This document shows, one piece after another, positions 15,255 to 22,575 of a stretch of 31,562 nt of DNA. Position numbers and translations under genes: made by a program. The notes under the pieces were generated by a model. It made no database searches. It was not told the origin of the DNA and was given only the letters and a program-made list of their open reading frames with translations. Source of the stretch: Bacillota bacterium (GTDB lineage Bacteria > Bacillota > Clostridia > Lachnospirales > Cellulosilyticaceae); the NCBI GenBank assembly GCA_023393125.1, contig JAEWMQ010000081.1, positions 1-31,562 of the forward strand, in the 5' to 3' direction. Positions within the stretch are counted from its first letter, which is position 1, and every line of letters begins with the position of its first letter.

Positions 15255-16562
15255 AGTAGGAGTAGGAGTAGGGGTTGGTTCTACTGCTGAAGAACCTAAG
15301 GTGCAAACGAATGTAGAAACACTGTTAGCAGGAAGGTTAGCCCAGAAGTTGCTGCTACTTGTCTCTATATTAGAGGTTTTTGCTAGGTTTTCATTAGCAG
15401 AAGTTCTATAGCGATCTACACTATTGATGTTACCATTACTCACAATGAAATTTTGATTAACGGCTGATGACCCTTTATTAATGGCAACAATAACCGCTTT
15501 ATTATCGCCTTTATAGGCAGATACATATACATTAGTATTAGGATTGGTAGTAGCATCTACTTTTACATAGCCAGGACGTACAAACTTGGAGTATTGAGCC
15601 ATACAATAGCCTCGTTTACTAATAGTACCATCTTCTTTCATAGGCCCATATTGCCTACGAATATACCACCATACATAGGATTGGAAGCCGTTTTCTAAGG
15701 CGTTATGCATATTGTATGAAACTTCGATTGCCTCTGGCCAACGATCTGCTGAATTATTGTCACTATTAGGAACGTAGACTTCCGTCATCCAAAGATCTTT
15801 TCCTACACCTTTTTGTTTAAAAAGAGGATAGGACATATTACTGATACTAGTACCATAAAAGTGAGCACCTAGAATATCCATATTAGCAAGTGCTTGTGAA
15901 TCATTTAAGATAGGGTCTGACATACTTTTTAGATACTGAAATGACTCAGGAGCAATAACTCTGCAATTAATAGAACCTGCATAGTTCTTCATAAAGTTAA
16001 GCATTTCTTGTGGTGTCCACCATGTCCAATCGTGTGCATAATCAGGTTCGTTTTGAATAGAAATGGCATATAAATTAACATTGTTGTTCTTCATATATGT
16101 AACAAAATCATTGAGATGCTGTGCATATGCAGCATATTTATCGTATTTAAGACGCTTTTGATTGGCAACACCATTACGAGTAAATGTTTCAATCATATCA
16201 CTTGGCGGATTCCATGGTGAAGCAAAAACGATTGCTCCTTTTGCTACTGCAGCTTTTGCAGTTTCTAATTCTTTTACCCAGTTATTCTTATTTTCATCTA
16301 CATGAATTCTTAAAATAGAAAAACCTAATTGATTGTCTCCATTACCAAAAGCTGTTTCCCTTTGAACTGCTGTTAAGTCTCCGGCCCAAGAAGGATGATT
16401 CATTCCTCCAAAGCCACGGATTGTCTGATATTCTGTTGACAAATTAATGATTGCATCACTTGCTGCTAAAGCCTCATTAGGTGGCAATATGGTTATAACC
16501 AATGCTAATGTAAGTACATAGGATAATAATTTGGAAAACGTTTTTTTTACACAGATAAACAT
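14445..16562 (-). CDS. xynC: Secreted GH30 glucuronoxylan endo-xylanase with ricin-type CBM13 and CBM2 modules
   Basis: This 705-residue secreted enzyme should cut glucuronoxylan at positions set by methylglucuronic acid branches. It has a signal peptide (1-34, ending ALAA), then a GH30 (alpha/beta)8 barrel plus side beta domain (about 36-425). The acid/base is Glu172 (SIQNEPDY) and the nucleophile Glu261 (WMTEVYVP). The WYIRRQYGPMKEDG segment (about 299-312) carries the Arg/Tyr pair that recognises the glucuronate group in GH30 subfamily 8, as in Bacillus subtilis XynC. A PT linker, a ricin-like module (about 440-585), a second short linker and a C-terminal CBM2 follow. The modules match those of the GH43 neighbour almost residue for residue. 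The ribosome site AAAGGAGAT is clear. It is the first gene of the two-gene operon. Confidence 0.93.
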   Translation of the reverse strand: MFICVKKTFSKLLSYVLTLALVITILPPNEALAASDAIINLSTEYQTIRGFGGMNHPSWAGDLTAVQRETAFGNGDNQLGFSILRIHVDENKNNWVKELETAKAAVAKGAIVFASPWNPPSDMIETFTRNGVANQKRLKYDKYAAYAQHLNDFVTYMKNNNVNLYAISIQNEPDYAHDWTWWTPQEMLNFMKNYAGSINCRVIAPESFQYLKSMSDPILNDSQALANMDILGAHFYGTSISNMSYPLFKQKGVGKDLWMTEVYVPNSDNNSADRWPEAIEVSYNMHNALENGFQSYVWWYIRRQYGPMKEDGTISKRGYCMAQYSKFVRPGYVKVDATTNPNTNVYVSAYKGDNKAVIVAINKGSSAVNQNFIVSNGNINSVDRYRTSANENLAKTSNIETSSSNFWANLPANSVSTFVCTLGSSAVEPTPTPTPTDTTVKDYAVLTDGWYYIKNTNAKKYLQVKDNTGANGQNVEIGTGTGVNGQKWYLTNTGNGYVTLKNGLGYMLDVANGANVDGTNIQIYSANGADAQKFKLIPTATNDVYGILTKSSVDTKSLDVYNFGTADGSNVCEWTYYRNSCQMWALEPCSAPGGTTPTPTPTPETPSTTALMSIKILSDWSDGATADITITNNTGKDLNGWTCTFTTNRPITSLWNAQLVSSNGNTYTISNPSWQPVLTAGSSYAFGCNMGSGPSQVTITNTSLK

Positions 16563-17112
16563 TTCTACATCTCCTTTGTATTTTTATTTTACATAGATGT
16601 GTAAATTTAGATTAGGTCATCATCTACTGTTAGATTAATGTTATTCTAGAGTCCAAGATGATACTGTTTTACACCTCCCTCGCATAGTTCTTTTACTTGC
16701 ATCATAAGTTTTGTTTTATGTAAATAAACCTAAGGAGACTTATGCGTATAGTAGGATTTTTTGTTTTAATGATTAATTTTTATCATCAGTACTTATTAAA
16801 ATCACTTGAAGTATGATTACTAAGTTATTTGTAGTTGATTATAGCGTATGTTGTTTTATTTTGTGCTAAAAATACACAAGATGTAAAGTAATGCATGATT
16901 TGATGTAATTAAAATAGCTTTTTGATTATAAATTTCAAATATTTTGTTCAGGATGTGTACTAAAATGTTAAATTAGATTTATATAAAGCATCTATTATAA
17001 TAACGAAAATAAATGGTATGACTAGTTTTAAATAGATTAATAAACTAGAAAGGCTGTAAAGAAGTTAGGGAGTATGAATGATTTTTATTAATAGAATAAG
17101 ATAGATGAACGA
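16563..17112. other. Divergent intergenic region between xynC-like and copA genes
   Basis: This 550-base AT-rich stretch has no supportable gene. TTTACA/TGTAAA arms (about 16592-16607) form a small hairpin in the leader of the xylanase operon. A stray ribosome-like GGGAGG on the minus strand (about 16676-16682) is followed by a stop rather than a start. The promoter of the xylanase operon was not resolved, and no catabolite-repression site was convincing. Confidence 0.4.
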
Positions 17113-17139
17113 TTGACAAAATTAAAAAAGAGTTATAAT
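17113..17139 (+). promoter_or_regulatory. copA promoter
   Basis: A consensus -35 TTGACA (17113-17118) and -10 TATAAT (17134-17139) are separated by a short 15-base spacer. The G/C-tract operator follows immediately, over the likely start site. Confidence 0.8.
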
Positions 17140-17147
17140 ATTAAGTA

Positions 17148-17165
17148 ACACCCCCTAGGGGGGGT
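17148..17165 (+). promoter_or_regulatory. CsoR-type copper operator
   Basis: CCCCCTAGGGGG (17151-17162) is a perfect palindrome, extended by ACA and GGT flanks. It is a striking C/G tract in AT-rich DNA. CsoR/RcnR-family repressors bind such TA-flanked C-tract/G-tract sites. Its position just after the -10 fits copper-relieved repression of copA. No csoR gene is in the window. Confidence 0.75.
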
Positions 17166-17196
17166 AAAAATATAAATTAAAGAAAGGAAGTAAACT

Positions 17197-19635
17197 ATGA
17201 CAGATAAATCCTTTAAAATAGATGGTATGACCTGTTCAGCTTGTGCCAATAGGGTTGAGAGAGTTGTTAAAAAATTAGAGGGTGTAGAAACAGCAAATGT
17301 TAATTTTGCTACAGAGACATTGACTCTAAAATATGATGATGCCAAGCTGCAACCTAAGGAAGTTGAAGTAGCAGTAGAAAAAGCGGGTTATAAAGTACAC
17401 AAAAATGAAGCCACTTATACCTTTAAAGTAGAGGGGATGACGTGTTCGGCATGTGCTAACCGCATAGAAAAAGTGGTTAAGAAACTAGAAGGTGTGGAAA
17501 GCAGCAACGTTAACTTTGCCAGTGAGAAGCTTACTGTTAAAGTAGATGAAGACCTTGTAAAAACAGGGCAGATCAAAGCGGCAGTAGAAAAAGCAGGCTA
17601 TAAACTCATTACAGAAGAAGAAAAAAGCGCGGAGAAAAAGAAATATACAGAAGAACAAATTTTATTTGGGCGTCTTATTGCATCATTAGTATTTACTGTC
17701 CCACTTTTAATTATTACTATGGGACATATGGTAGGTATGCCACTTCCTGAAATAATTGATCCGATGATGAATCCACTTAACTTTGCACTGTTTCAACTTG
17801 TTCTAACCTTGCCAGTTATGATTATTGGTTTCAAATTTTATAAGATTGGACTTAAGAACTTAATTAAGCTTAGTCCTAATATGGACTCTTTAATTGCAGT
17901 AGGAACACTAGCGGCTATTATCTATAGCTTATATGGCACTTATAAAATTATCACACATCCAGAAGGCGGTATGGAGCATGCCATGCACCTTTATTATGAA
18001 TCAGCAGCCACTATCTTAGCGCTGATTACATTAGGTAAATACTTAGAAGCTAGGTCAAAAGGAAAGACTTCTGAAGCCATTAAGAAGCTTATGGGCTTAG
18101 CTCCAAAGACAGCAACAGTTATTAGAAATAATGTAGAGGTAACTGTGCCTCTTGAAGAAGTAGTAGTAGGAGATTTAATCCTTGTTAAACCAGGTGAAAA
18201 ACTACCAGTAGATGGAGAAGTCGTTGAAGGTAGCACCGCTATTGATGAAGCTATGCTTACAGGAGAAAGTATTCCAGTAGAAAAAACAGTAGGTAGCAAA
18301 GTTATCGGAGCAAGTATTAATAAAACAGGTTTTATTAAATACCGAGCTACTAAGGTTGGTAAGGATACAGCCCTTGCTCAAATTATTAAATTAGTAGAAG
18401 ACGCTCAAGGGACTAAGGCACCGATTGCTAAAATGGCTGATGTGATTTCTTCTTACTTTGTTCCAACAGTTATTGTATTAGCGATTATCGCTGCTGTGGG
18501 TTGGTTAATAGCAGGAGAATCCGCAACCTTTGCCCTTACTATTTTTATTGCAGTACTCGTTATTGCTTGCCCATGTGCACTAGGTCTTGCGACACCTACA
18601 GCCATTATGGTGGGAACAGGAAAAGGTGCAGAAAATGGTGTGCTTATTAAAGGTGGAGAGGCCTTAGAAACAACTTATAAAATAGATACTATTGTTTTTG
18701 ATAAAACAGGAACATTAACAGAAGGTAAACCAAAGGTAACAGATATTCTAACAGCGACTATAGGTAAAGATGAATTACTTGTTTTAGCAGCTAGTGCAGA
18801 AAAAGGCTCTGAGCATCCATTAGGAGAAGCTATTGTAAGAGCGGCGGAAGAAAAAGGCTTAGCTTTTAAAGAAATACAAAACTTTAATGCGATACCAGGT
18901 CATGGAATTGCTGTAGATATTGGTAATCAGCATGTACTTTTAGGAAATAAGAAGTTAATGTTAGAAGAGCATATTGATATTAGTGCCCTAACAACTCAGT
19001 CAGATACACTGGCAGAAGAGGGTAAAACCCCAATGTATATTGCAATAGATGGTAAATTAGCAGGTATTATAGCAGTAGCAGATACAGTTAAACCAAGTAG
19101 TAAGGAAGCTATACAAACACTTCATCAAATGGGTATTAAGGTAGCTATGATTACAGGGGATAACAAGAAAACTGCAGCAGCTATTGCTAAACAAGTAGGT
19201 ATTGACATTGTACTTGCAGAAGTCTTACCAGAAGATAAAGCAAATGAAGTGCAAAAGCTTCAAAATGAAGGTAGAAAAGTAGCCATGGTAGGAGATGGTA
19301 TTAATGATGCTCCTGCTTTAGCTAGAGCTGATATAGGTATTGCCATTGGTTCAGGAACAGACGTAGCTATTGAATCAGCTGACATTGTGCTTATGAGAAG
19401 TGACCTTAAAGACGTACCAACAGCTATTAAACTTAGTAAAGCGACTATTAGAAATATCAAGCAAAATCTATTTTGGGCATTCGGTTATAATGTTCTAGGT
19501 ATACCAGTTGCTATGGGTATTCTTCATATCTTTGGAGGACCATTATTAAATCCTATGATTGCAGCAGCTGCCATGAGCTTAAGCTCAGTTTCTGTACTTC
19601 TTAATGCTTTAAGACTTAAAAATTTCAAAGGATAA
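17197..19635 (+). CDS. copA: Copper-exporting P1B-type ATPase
   Basis: This 812-residue inner-membrane pump exports Cu(I) using ATP. It has two N-terminal HMA metal-binding domains with GMTCSAC motifs (Cys13/Cys16 and Cys83/Cys86), eight predicted helices, the TGES actuator motif in MLTGESIPVEK, the Cys-Pro-Cys transport motif (Cys458-Cys460) in IACPCALGLATPTA, the phosphorylated Asp502 in DKTGTLTEG, the SEHPLG His-Pro motif, GDGINDAPA hinge, and late helices with YNVLGIPVA and MSLSSVSVLLNALRL. This set defines copper P1B-1 ATPases. The ribosome site GAAAGGAAG precedes ATG 17197. It is transcribed from the CsoR-type promoter and followed by copZ, only partly separated by a weak hairpin. Confidence 0.97.
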   Translation: MTDKSFKIDGMTCSACANRVERVVKKLEGVETANVNFATETLTLKYDDAKLQPKEVEVAVEKAGYKVHKNEATYTFKVEGMTCSACANRIEKVVKKLEGVESSNVNFASEKLTVKVDEDLVKTGQIKAAVEKAGYKLITEEEKSAEKKKYTEEQILFGRLIASLVFTVPLLIITMGHMVGMPLPEIIDPMMNPLNFALFQLVLTLPVMIIGFKFYKIGLKNLIKLSPNMDSLIAVGTLAAIIYSLYGTYKIITHPEGGMEHAMHLYYESAATILALITLGKYLEARSKGKTSEAIKKLMGLAPKTATVIRNNVEVTVPLEEVVVGDLILVKPGEKLPVDGEVVEGSTAIDEAMLTGESIPVEKTVGSKVIGASINKTGFIKYRATKVGKDTALAQIIKLVEDAQGTKAPIAKMADVISSYFVPTVIVLAIIAAVGWLIAGESATFALTIFIAVLVIACPCALGLATPTAIMVGTGKGAENGVLIKGGEALETTYKIDTIVFDKTGTLTEGKPKVTDILTATIGKDELLVLAASAEKGSEHPLGEAIVRAAEEKGLAFKEIQNFNAIPGHGIAVDIGNQHVLLGNKKLMLEEHIDISALTTQSDTLAEEGKTPMYIAIDGKLAGIIAVADTVKPSSKEAIQTLHQMGIKVAMITGDNKKTAAAIAKQVGIDIVLAEVLPEDKANEVQKLQNEGRKVAMVGDGINDAPALARADIGIAIGSGTDVAIESADIVLMRSDLKDVPTAIKLSKATIRNIKQNLFWAFGYNVLGIPVAMGILHIFGGPLLNPMIAAAAMSLSSVSVLLNALRLKNFKG

Positions 19636-19637
19636 GT

Positions 19638-19662
19638 CGGTGAATCATTCACTGAGGTTTTT
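19638..19662 (+). terminator. Weak hairpin after copA
   Basis: GTGAAT (19640-19645) and ATTCAC (19647-19652), with flanking pairs, are followed by GGTTTTT. It is probably a partial terminator or processing site that lowers copZ relative to copA, or the reverse. Confidence 0.45.
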
Positions 19663-19734
19663 ATGATAATATTTTGATAGCTAGCTTAAAAAATAAAGCA
19701 ATGAGATAGAATAATAATAAAAGGAGAGATAAAG

Positions 19735-19941
19735 ATGAAAAAGAAAATAATGATTGATGGAATGAGCTGTGGTCACTGTGTGGCACATGTAAAAGAAGCT
19801 TTAGCAGACTTTGCTAAAGGAGATGTAGAAGTAAATTTAGAAGGTAAATATGCGGTATTAGATACTGATAAAGCTAATGAAGTGCTTACTGAAGCCATTG
19901 ATGAAGCAGGTTACGATGTAACAGCTATAGAAGAAGTATAA
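19735..19941 (+). CDS. copZ: Copper chaperone, single HMA domain
   Basis: This 68-residue HMA (heavy-metal-associated) domain has the Cu(I) motif GMSCGHC (Cys12 and Cys15) and the beta-alpha-beta-beta-alpha-beta pattern ending EAIDEAGYDVTAIEEV. It carries Cu(I) in the cytoplasm to CopA and to the copper sensor. Length is normal for CopZ. It lies 99 bases after copA, with AAAAGGAGAG as ribosome site, in the same direction, and a strong 17-bp terminator follows. Confidence 0.93.
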   Translation: MKKKIMIDGMSCGHCVAHVKEALADFAKGDVEVNLEGKYAVLDTDKANEVLTEAIDEAGYDVTAIEEV

Positions 19942-20008
19942 TAGTGAAGAAGATGTATTAAAATAAGTGAATCTTATAGTAAGTATTAAGATTATAAGAG
20001 CATATAGG

Positions 20009-20061
20009 AAAAGTCCTATGACAACATGTTATTTTTATCATGGTTGTTATAGGACTTTTTT
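20009..20061 (+). terminator. Strong terminator after copZ
   Basis: A stem of about 17 pairs (AAAAGTCCTAT with ATAGGACTTTT, continued by ACAAC/GTTGT) closes a 17-base loop and ends in TTTTTT. It separates copA-copZ from the next copper genes. Confidence 0.92.
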
Positions 20062-20216
20062 CTATGTGTAAGATAAATCACATATTTATCCCATAAATCT
20101 CACATATCTAAACAGTAATTTTTATTTATGATAAGTCCATAGAACATCTTATCTAGATATTTGTGCAGAAGCGGTTCATAAAATATAAATATTATAAGTA
20201 GGATAGGAGAAGGAAT

Positions 20217-20492
20217 ATGAATTTAGAAAAAGGGAATAAAAAAGAAAATCATATGCAACAGAAAAAAGGTTTACTAAAAGGAATAGGCATGATGGGGGCC
20301 TGTTGTTTATTGCCCATTATTATCGTATCCATACTACCACTTATAAGTAGTAGCCTAGGAATGGCAGGCACAAGGATAGCTTATACGCTGTCATCACTTA
20401 TTTGCCCAATTATGATGATTGGAATGATGCTTGTAATGGCAAAAGGAAGTAGTTGTTGTTCAAAGGATAAAGAAAATAAATCGGAAAAATAA
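20217..20492 (+). CDS. Small Cys-containing two-helix membrane protein in the copper locus
   Basis: I do not recognise this 91-residue protein. It has a basic N terminus, two hydrophobic segments (about 25-45, containing MGACCLLPIIIV, and about 52-75), and a Lys/Glu-rich tail with SSCCSKDK. The paired cysteines at the start of helix 1 and just after helix 2 could bind a soft metal, and Met residues are abundant, which fits copper handling. GGAGAAGG lies before ATG 20217; an in-frame ATG at 20250 lacks such a site. The gene ends three bases before the GTG of the SafE fusion, so the two are co-translated and may act together, perhaps as membrane partner or metal relay. The functional link is inference from context. 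Confidence 0.72.
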   Translation: MNLEKGNKKENHMQQKKGLLKGIGMMGACCLLPIIIVSILPLISSSLGMAGTRIAYTLSSLICPIMMIGMMLVMAKGSSCCSKDKENKSEK

Positions 20493-20495
20493 TGA

Positions 20496-21851
20496 GTGGT
20501 TGTGGGTATGAAGATGGAAAAACAATACACTAAAGAGACAATAAAGATTGATGGAATGACTTGTATAAGCTGTGAGAGAAGAATAGGAAAGAAATTAAAG
20601 CAAACAAAAGGAGTAATTAGCGCTAAAGTGAGCTATACTCAAAATCACGCTGAATGTTTGTATGATGAGGAGCTTATTTCCTTAGAAGAAATAGAGCAGG
20701 TTATTGAGAAACAAGGGTACACGGTTATAAGAAAAGAAAATGCAGATAGCATAATAGACCGCATAACTAAAATGCTAGGAGTAATGGTCATTATCTTTGT
20801 CCTTTATCGTGTGCTGAAGTATTTTGGGTTTACAAATTTCTTTTATGCTTTTCCAGAAGCCAAAGAAAACATGAGTTATGGCATGCTATTTATAATAGGG
20901 TTACTGACATCAGTTCATTGTATTGCCATGTGCGGTGGTATTAATTTATCACAGTGTATACAACCTGTTACTAAGACGGGGGATAAAGAGCATAGATGGG
21001 CAGCACTTAGACCTAGTTTTTTATATAATTTAGGGCGAGTGATTTCTTATACAGTAATAGGTGGGATTGTTGGTGCATTAGGCTCAGTTGTAAGTTTTTC
21101 AGAAGGGGCAAAGGGAAGTGTTCAGATTATTGCTGGCATATTTATGGTGATTATGGGGCTGAATATGTTAAATGTTTTTCCAGAGCTTCGCAAATTCAAC
21201 ATAAGTATGCCAAAAGCTTTTTCTATAAAACTATATAGCAAACTAGGAAATAAGAGCCCCTTGTATGTAGGTTTAATAAATGGCTTAATGCCATGTGGGC
21301 CACTACAAGCTATGCAATTATACAGCCTCTCAACAGGGAGCATACTTAAAGGTGCATTTGCCATGTTTTTATTCAGCTTAGGGACAGTACCTTTAATGTT
21401 TGTAGTAGGAGCCTTGTCCTCATTACTTAGCAAGAAGTTTACACATAAGCTTATCTCCATAGGGGCTATTTTGGTTGTGATTTTAGGTGGAGGTATGCTG
21501 AGCAGTGGACTTAGCTTAACAGGCATTATGATTCCTGGTAGTGTAGGTGCTAACAATAATAGTGTAGTACGGATAGAGAATGGAGTTCAAATAGTAGAAA
21601 GCAAATTGGCTTCAGGTGAATACCCCGCTATTGAAGTGCAAGTAGGCATGCCTGTAAGGTGGGTGATAACCGCTGAAAAAGGATCTATTAATGGGTGTAA
21701 CAATAGAATCTTTATTCCAGAGTATGAGAAGGAAGTAAAATTCAAATTAGGAGAGAATATAATAGAGTTTACCCCTACAGAAGAAGGGGAGTTTGTATAT
21801 AGTTGTTGGATGGGAATGATTAGAAGCAGCATTAGGGTAGTTAAGAAATGA
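20496..21851 (+). CDS. HMA-SafE-cupredoxin fusion, predicted copper relay membrane protein
   Basis: This 451-residue three-part protein starts with an HMA domain (about 13-78) with IDGMTCISCE (Cys23, Cys26). Next is a six-helix TauE/SafE, DsbD-like membrane domain (about 90-350) with HCIAMCGGI and GLMPCGPLQAM motifs, whose Cys pair may do thiol or metal chemistry. Last is an extracytoplasmic cupredoxin-like domain (about 365-451) with Cys401 (INGCNN) and Cys437/Met441 (YSCWMGM). Two Cys plus Met in place of the usual His-rich site resembles the Cu(I) site of Streptococcus CupA. It likely passes Cu(I) from the cytoplasmic chaperone across the membrane. The start is uncertain: GTG 20496, ATG 20508 and ATG 20514 are all in frame, none with a strong ribosome site; coupling to the preceding stop is likely. 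Confidence 0.85.
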   Translation: MVVGMKMEKQYTKETIKIDGMTCISCERRIGKKLKQTKGVISAKVSYTQNHAECLYDEELISLEEIEQVIEKQGYTVIRKENADSIIDRITKMLGVMVIIFVLYRVLKYFGFTNFFYAFPEAKENMSYGMLFIIGLLTSVHCIAMCGGINLSQCIQPVTKTGDKEHRWAALRPSFLYNLGRVISYTVIGGIVGALGSVVSFSEGAKGSVQIIAGIFMVIMGLNMLNVFPELRKFNISMPKAFSIKLYSKLGNKSPLYVGLINGLMPCGPLQAMQLYSLSTGSILKGAFAMFLFSLGTVPLMFVVGALSSLLSKKFTHKLISIGAILVVILGGGMLSSGLSLTGIMIPGSVGANNNSVVRIENGVQIVESKLASGEYPAIEVQVGMPVRWVITAEKGSINGCNNRIFIPEYEKEVKFKLGENIIEFTPTEEGEFVYSCWMGMIRSSIRVVKK

Positions 21852-21860
21852 AACATAGGT

Positions 21861-21958
21861 AATTAAGAATTAAGAATGAAGAATGAAGAATTAATAATGA
21901 ATAATTGGTAATAAAAGATGAGTAGTACAGATGAATAATGAATAATGAATAATGAATG
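21861..21958 (+). repeat. AT-rich simple repeats before the DUF2318 gene
   Basis: The 3' end holds 3.9 tandem copies of the 7-bp unit ATGAATA (21931-21957), directly against the GGAGAGGA ribosome site (21958-21965). Upstream (21861-21900) are imperfect AATTAAGA/AATGAAGA repeats. The unit number could change by slippage. Confidence 0.8.
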
Positions 21959-21973
21959 GAGAGGATTTTAAAG

Positions 21974-22504
21974 ATGGGTAATCATAAGAAGAAAAAGACT
22001 AATAACTCTAAAAGTATAACATATGTGGTGATAGGAGCAGTACTTATAGCAGTAATAGCAGGGAGTATATTTTTTAATCAGCAAGGTAATAAAAATGAGA
22101 GTAAAGCAAAAGAAAATGTGGTAGTATTAGAAGGGAAAGATTTAGTTATACCGATTAATGAAATCACAAATGAGGCAAGCTATTATCCAGTAGAAGTAGA
22201 TGGAGTCAACTTAGAAGTACTAGCTATCAAAGCTTCAGATGGAACCATTCGTACAGCCTTTAATACTTGTCAAATTTGTTATAGTTCAGGAAGAGGATAC
22301 TATGAGCAAGATGGAGATGTCCTAGTTTGTCAGAACTGTAGGAATAGATTCTCTCCAGATGAAGTAGAGGTAACTAGAGGTGGATGTAATCCAGTTCCTA
22401 TCTTCGAGGAGGATAAACAAGTAGATGATACTAATATTACTATTTCCAATGCATTCTTAAAAGAGGCAACAGGTATTTTCGAGAACTGGAAAGAAGCTTA
22501 CTAA
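21974..22504 (+). CDS. DUF2318 family membrane-anchored protein with two CxxC motifs
   Basis: This 176-residue protein has a Lys-rich N terminus, one membrane anchor (about 15-33), and an outside domain of DUF2318 type. The key block has NTCQIC near residue 97 and VCQNCRNRF near 120, then EVEVTRGGCNPVP. These paired cysteines look like a metal-, cluster- or heme-binding site. DUF2318 proteins occur next to iron and copper uptake or thiol-redox membrane proteins, but their chemistry is not settled to my knowledge. An upstream ATG at 21956 lies in the ribosome site itself; ATG 21974 with GGAGAGGA at 8-base spacing is the better start. It follows the SafE fusion and is followed by a short terminator. 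Confidence 0.85.
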   Translation: MGNHKKKKTNNSKSITYVVIGAVLIAVIAGSIFFNQQGNKNESKAKENVVVLEGKDLVIPINEITNEASYYPVEVDGVNLEVLAIKASDGTIRTAFNTCQICYSSGRGYYEQDGDVLVCQNCRNRFSPDEVEVTRGGCNPVPIFEEDKQVDDTNITISNAFLKEATGIFENWKEAY

Positions 22505-22525
22505 GAATAGAAGGACAAATTAAAA

Positions 22526-22553
22526 AACTATCTGCGCAAGTAGATGGTTTTTT
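22526..22553 (+). terminator. Terminator between DUF2318 gene and histidine kinase
   Basis: AACTATCT (22526-22533) pairs with AGATGGTT (22542-22549, one G-T pair) and is followed by TTTTAT. The stem is short, so some read-through into the kinase gene is likely. Confidence 0.65.
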
Positions 22554-22575
22554 ATGCATAAGGGGATTTATAATA

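Noticed and set aside
21122..21556. A 144-codon minus-strand frame inside the SafE fusion gene.
   Set aside because: It is antisense to a membrane domain with clear conserved motifs on the plus strand and has no ribosome site or family resemblance.
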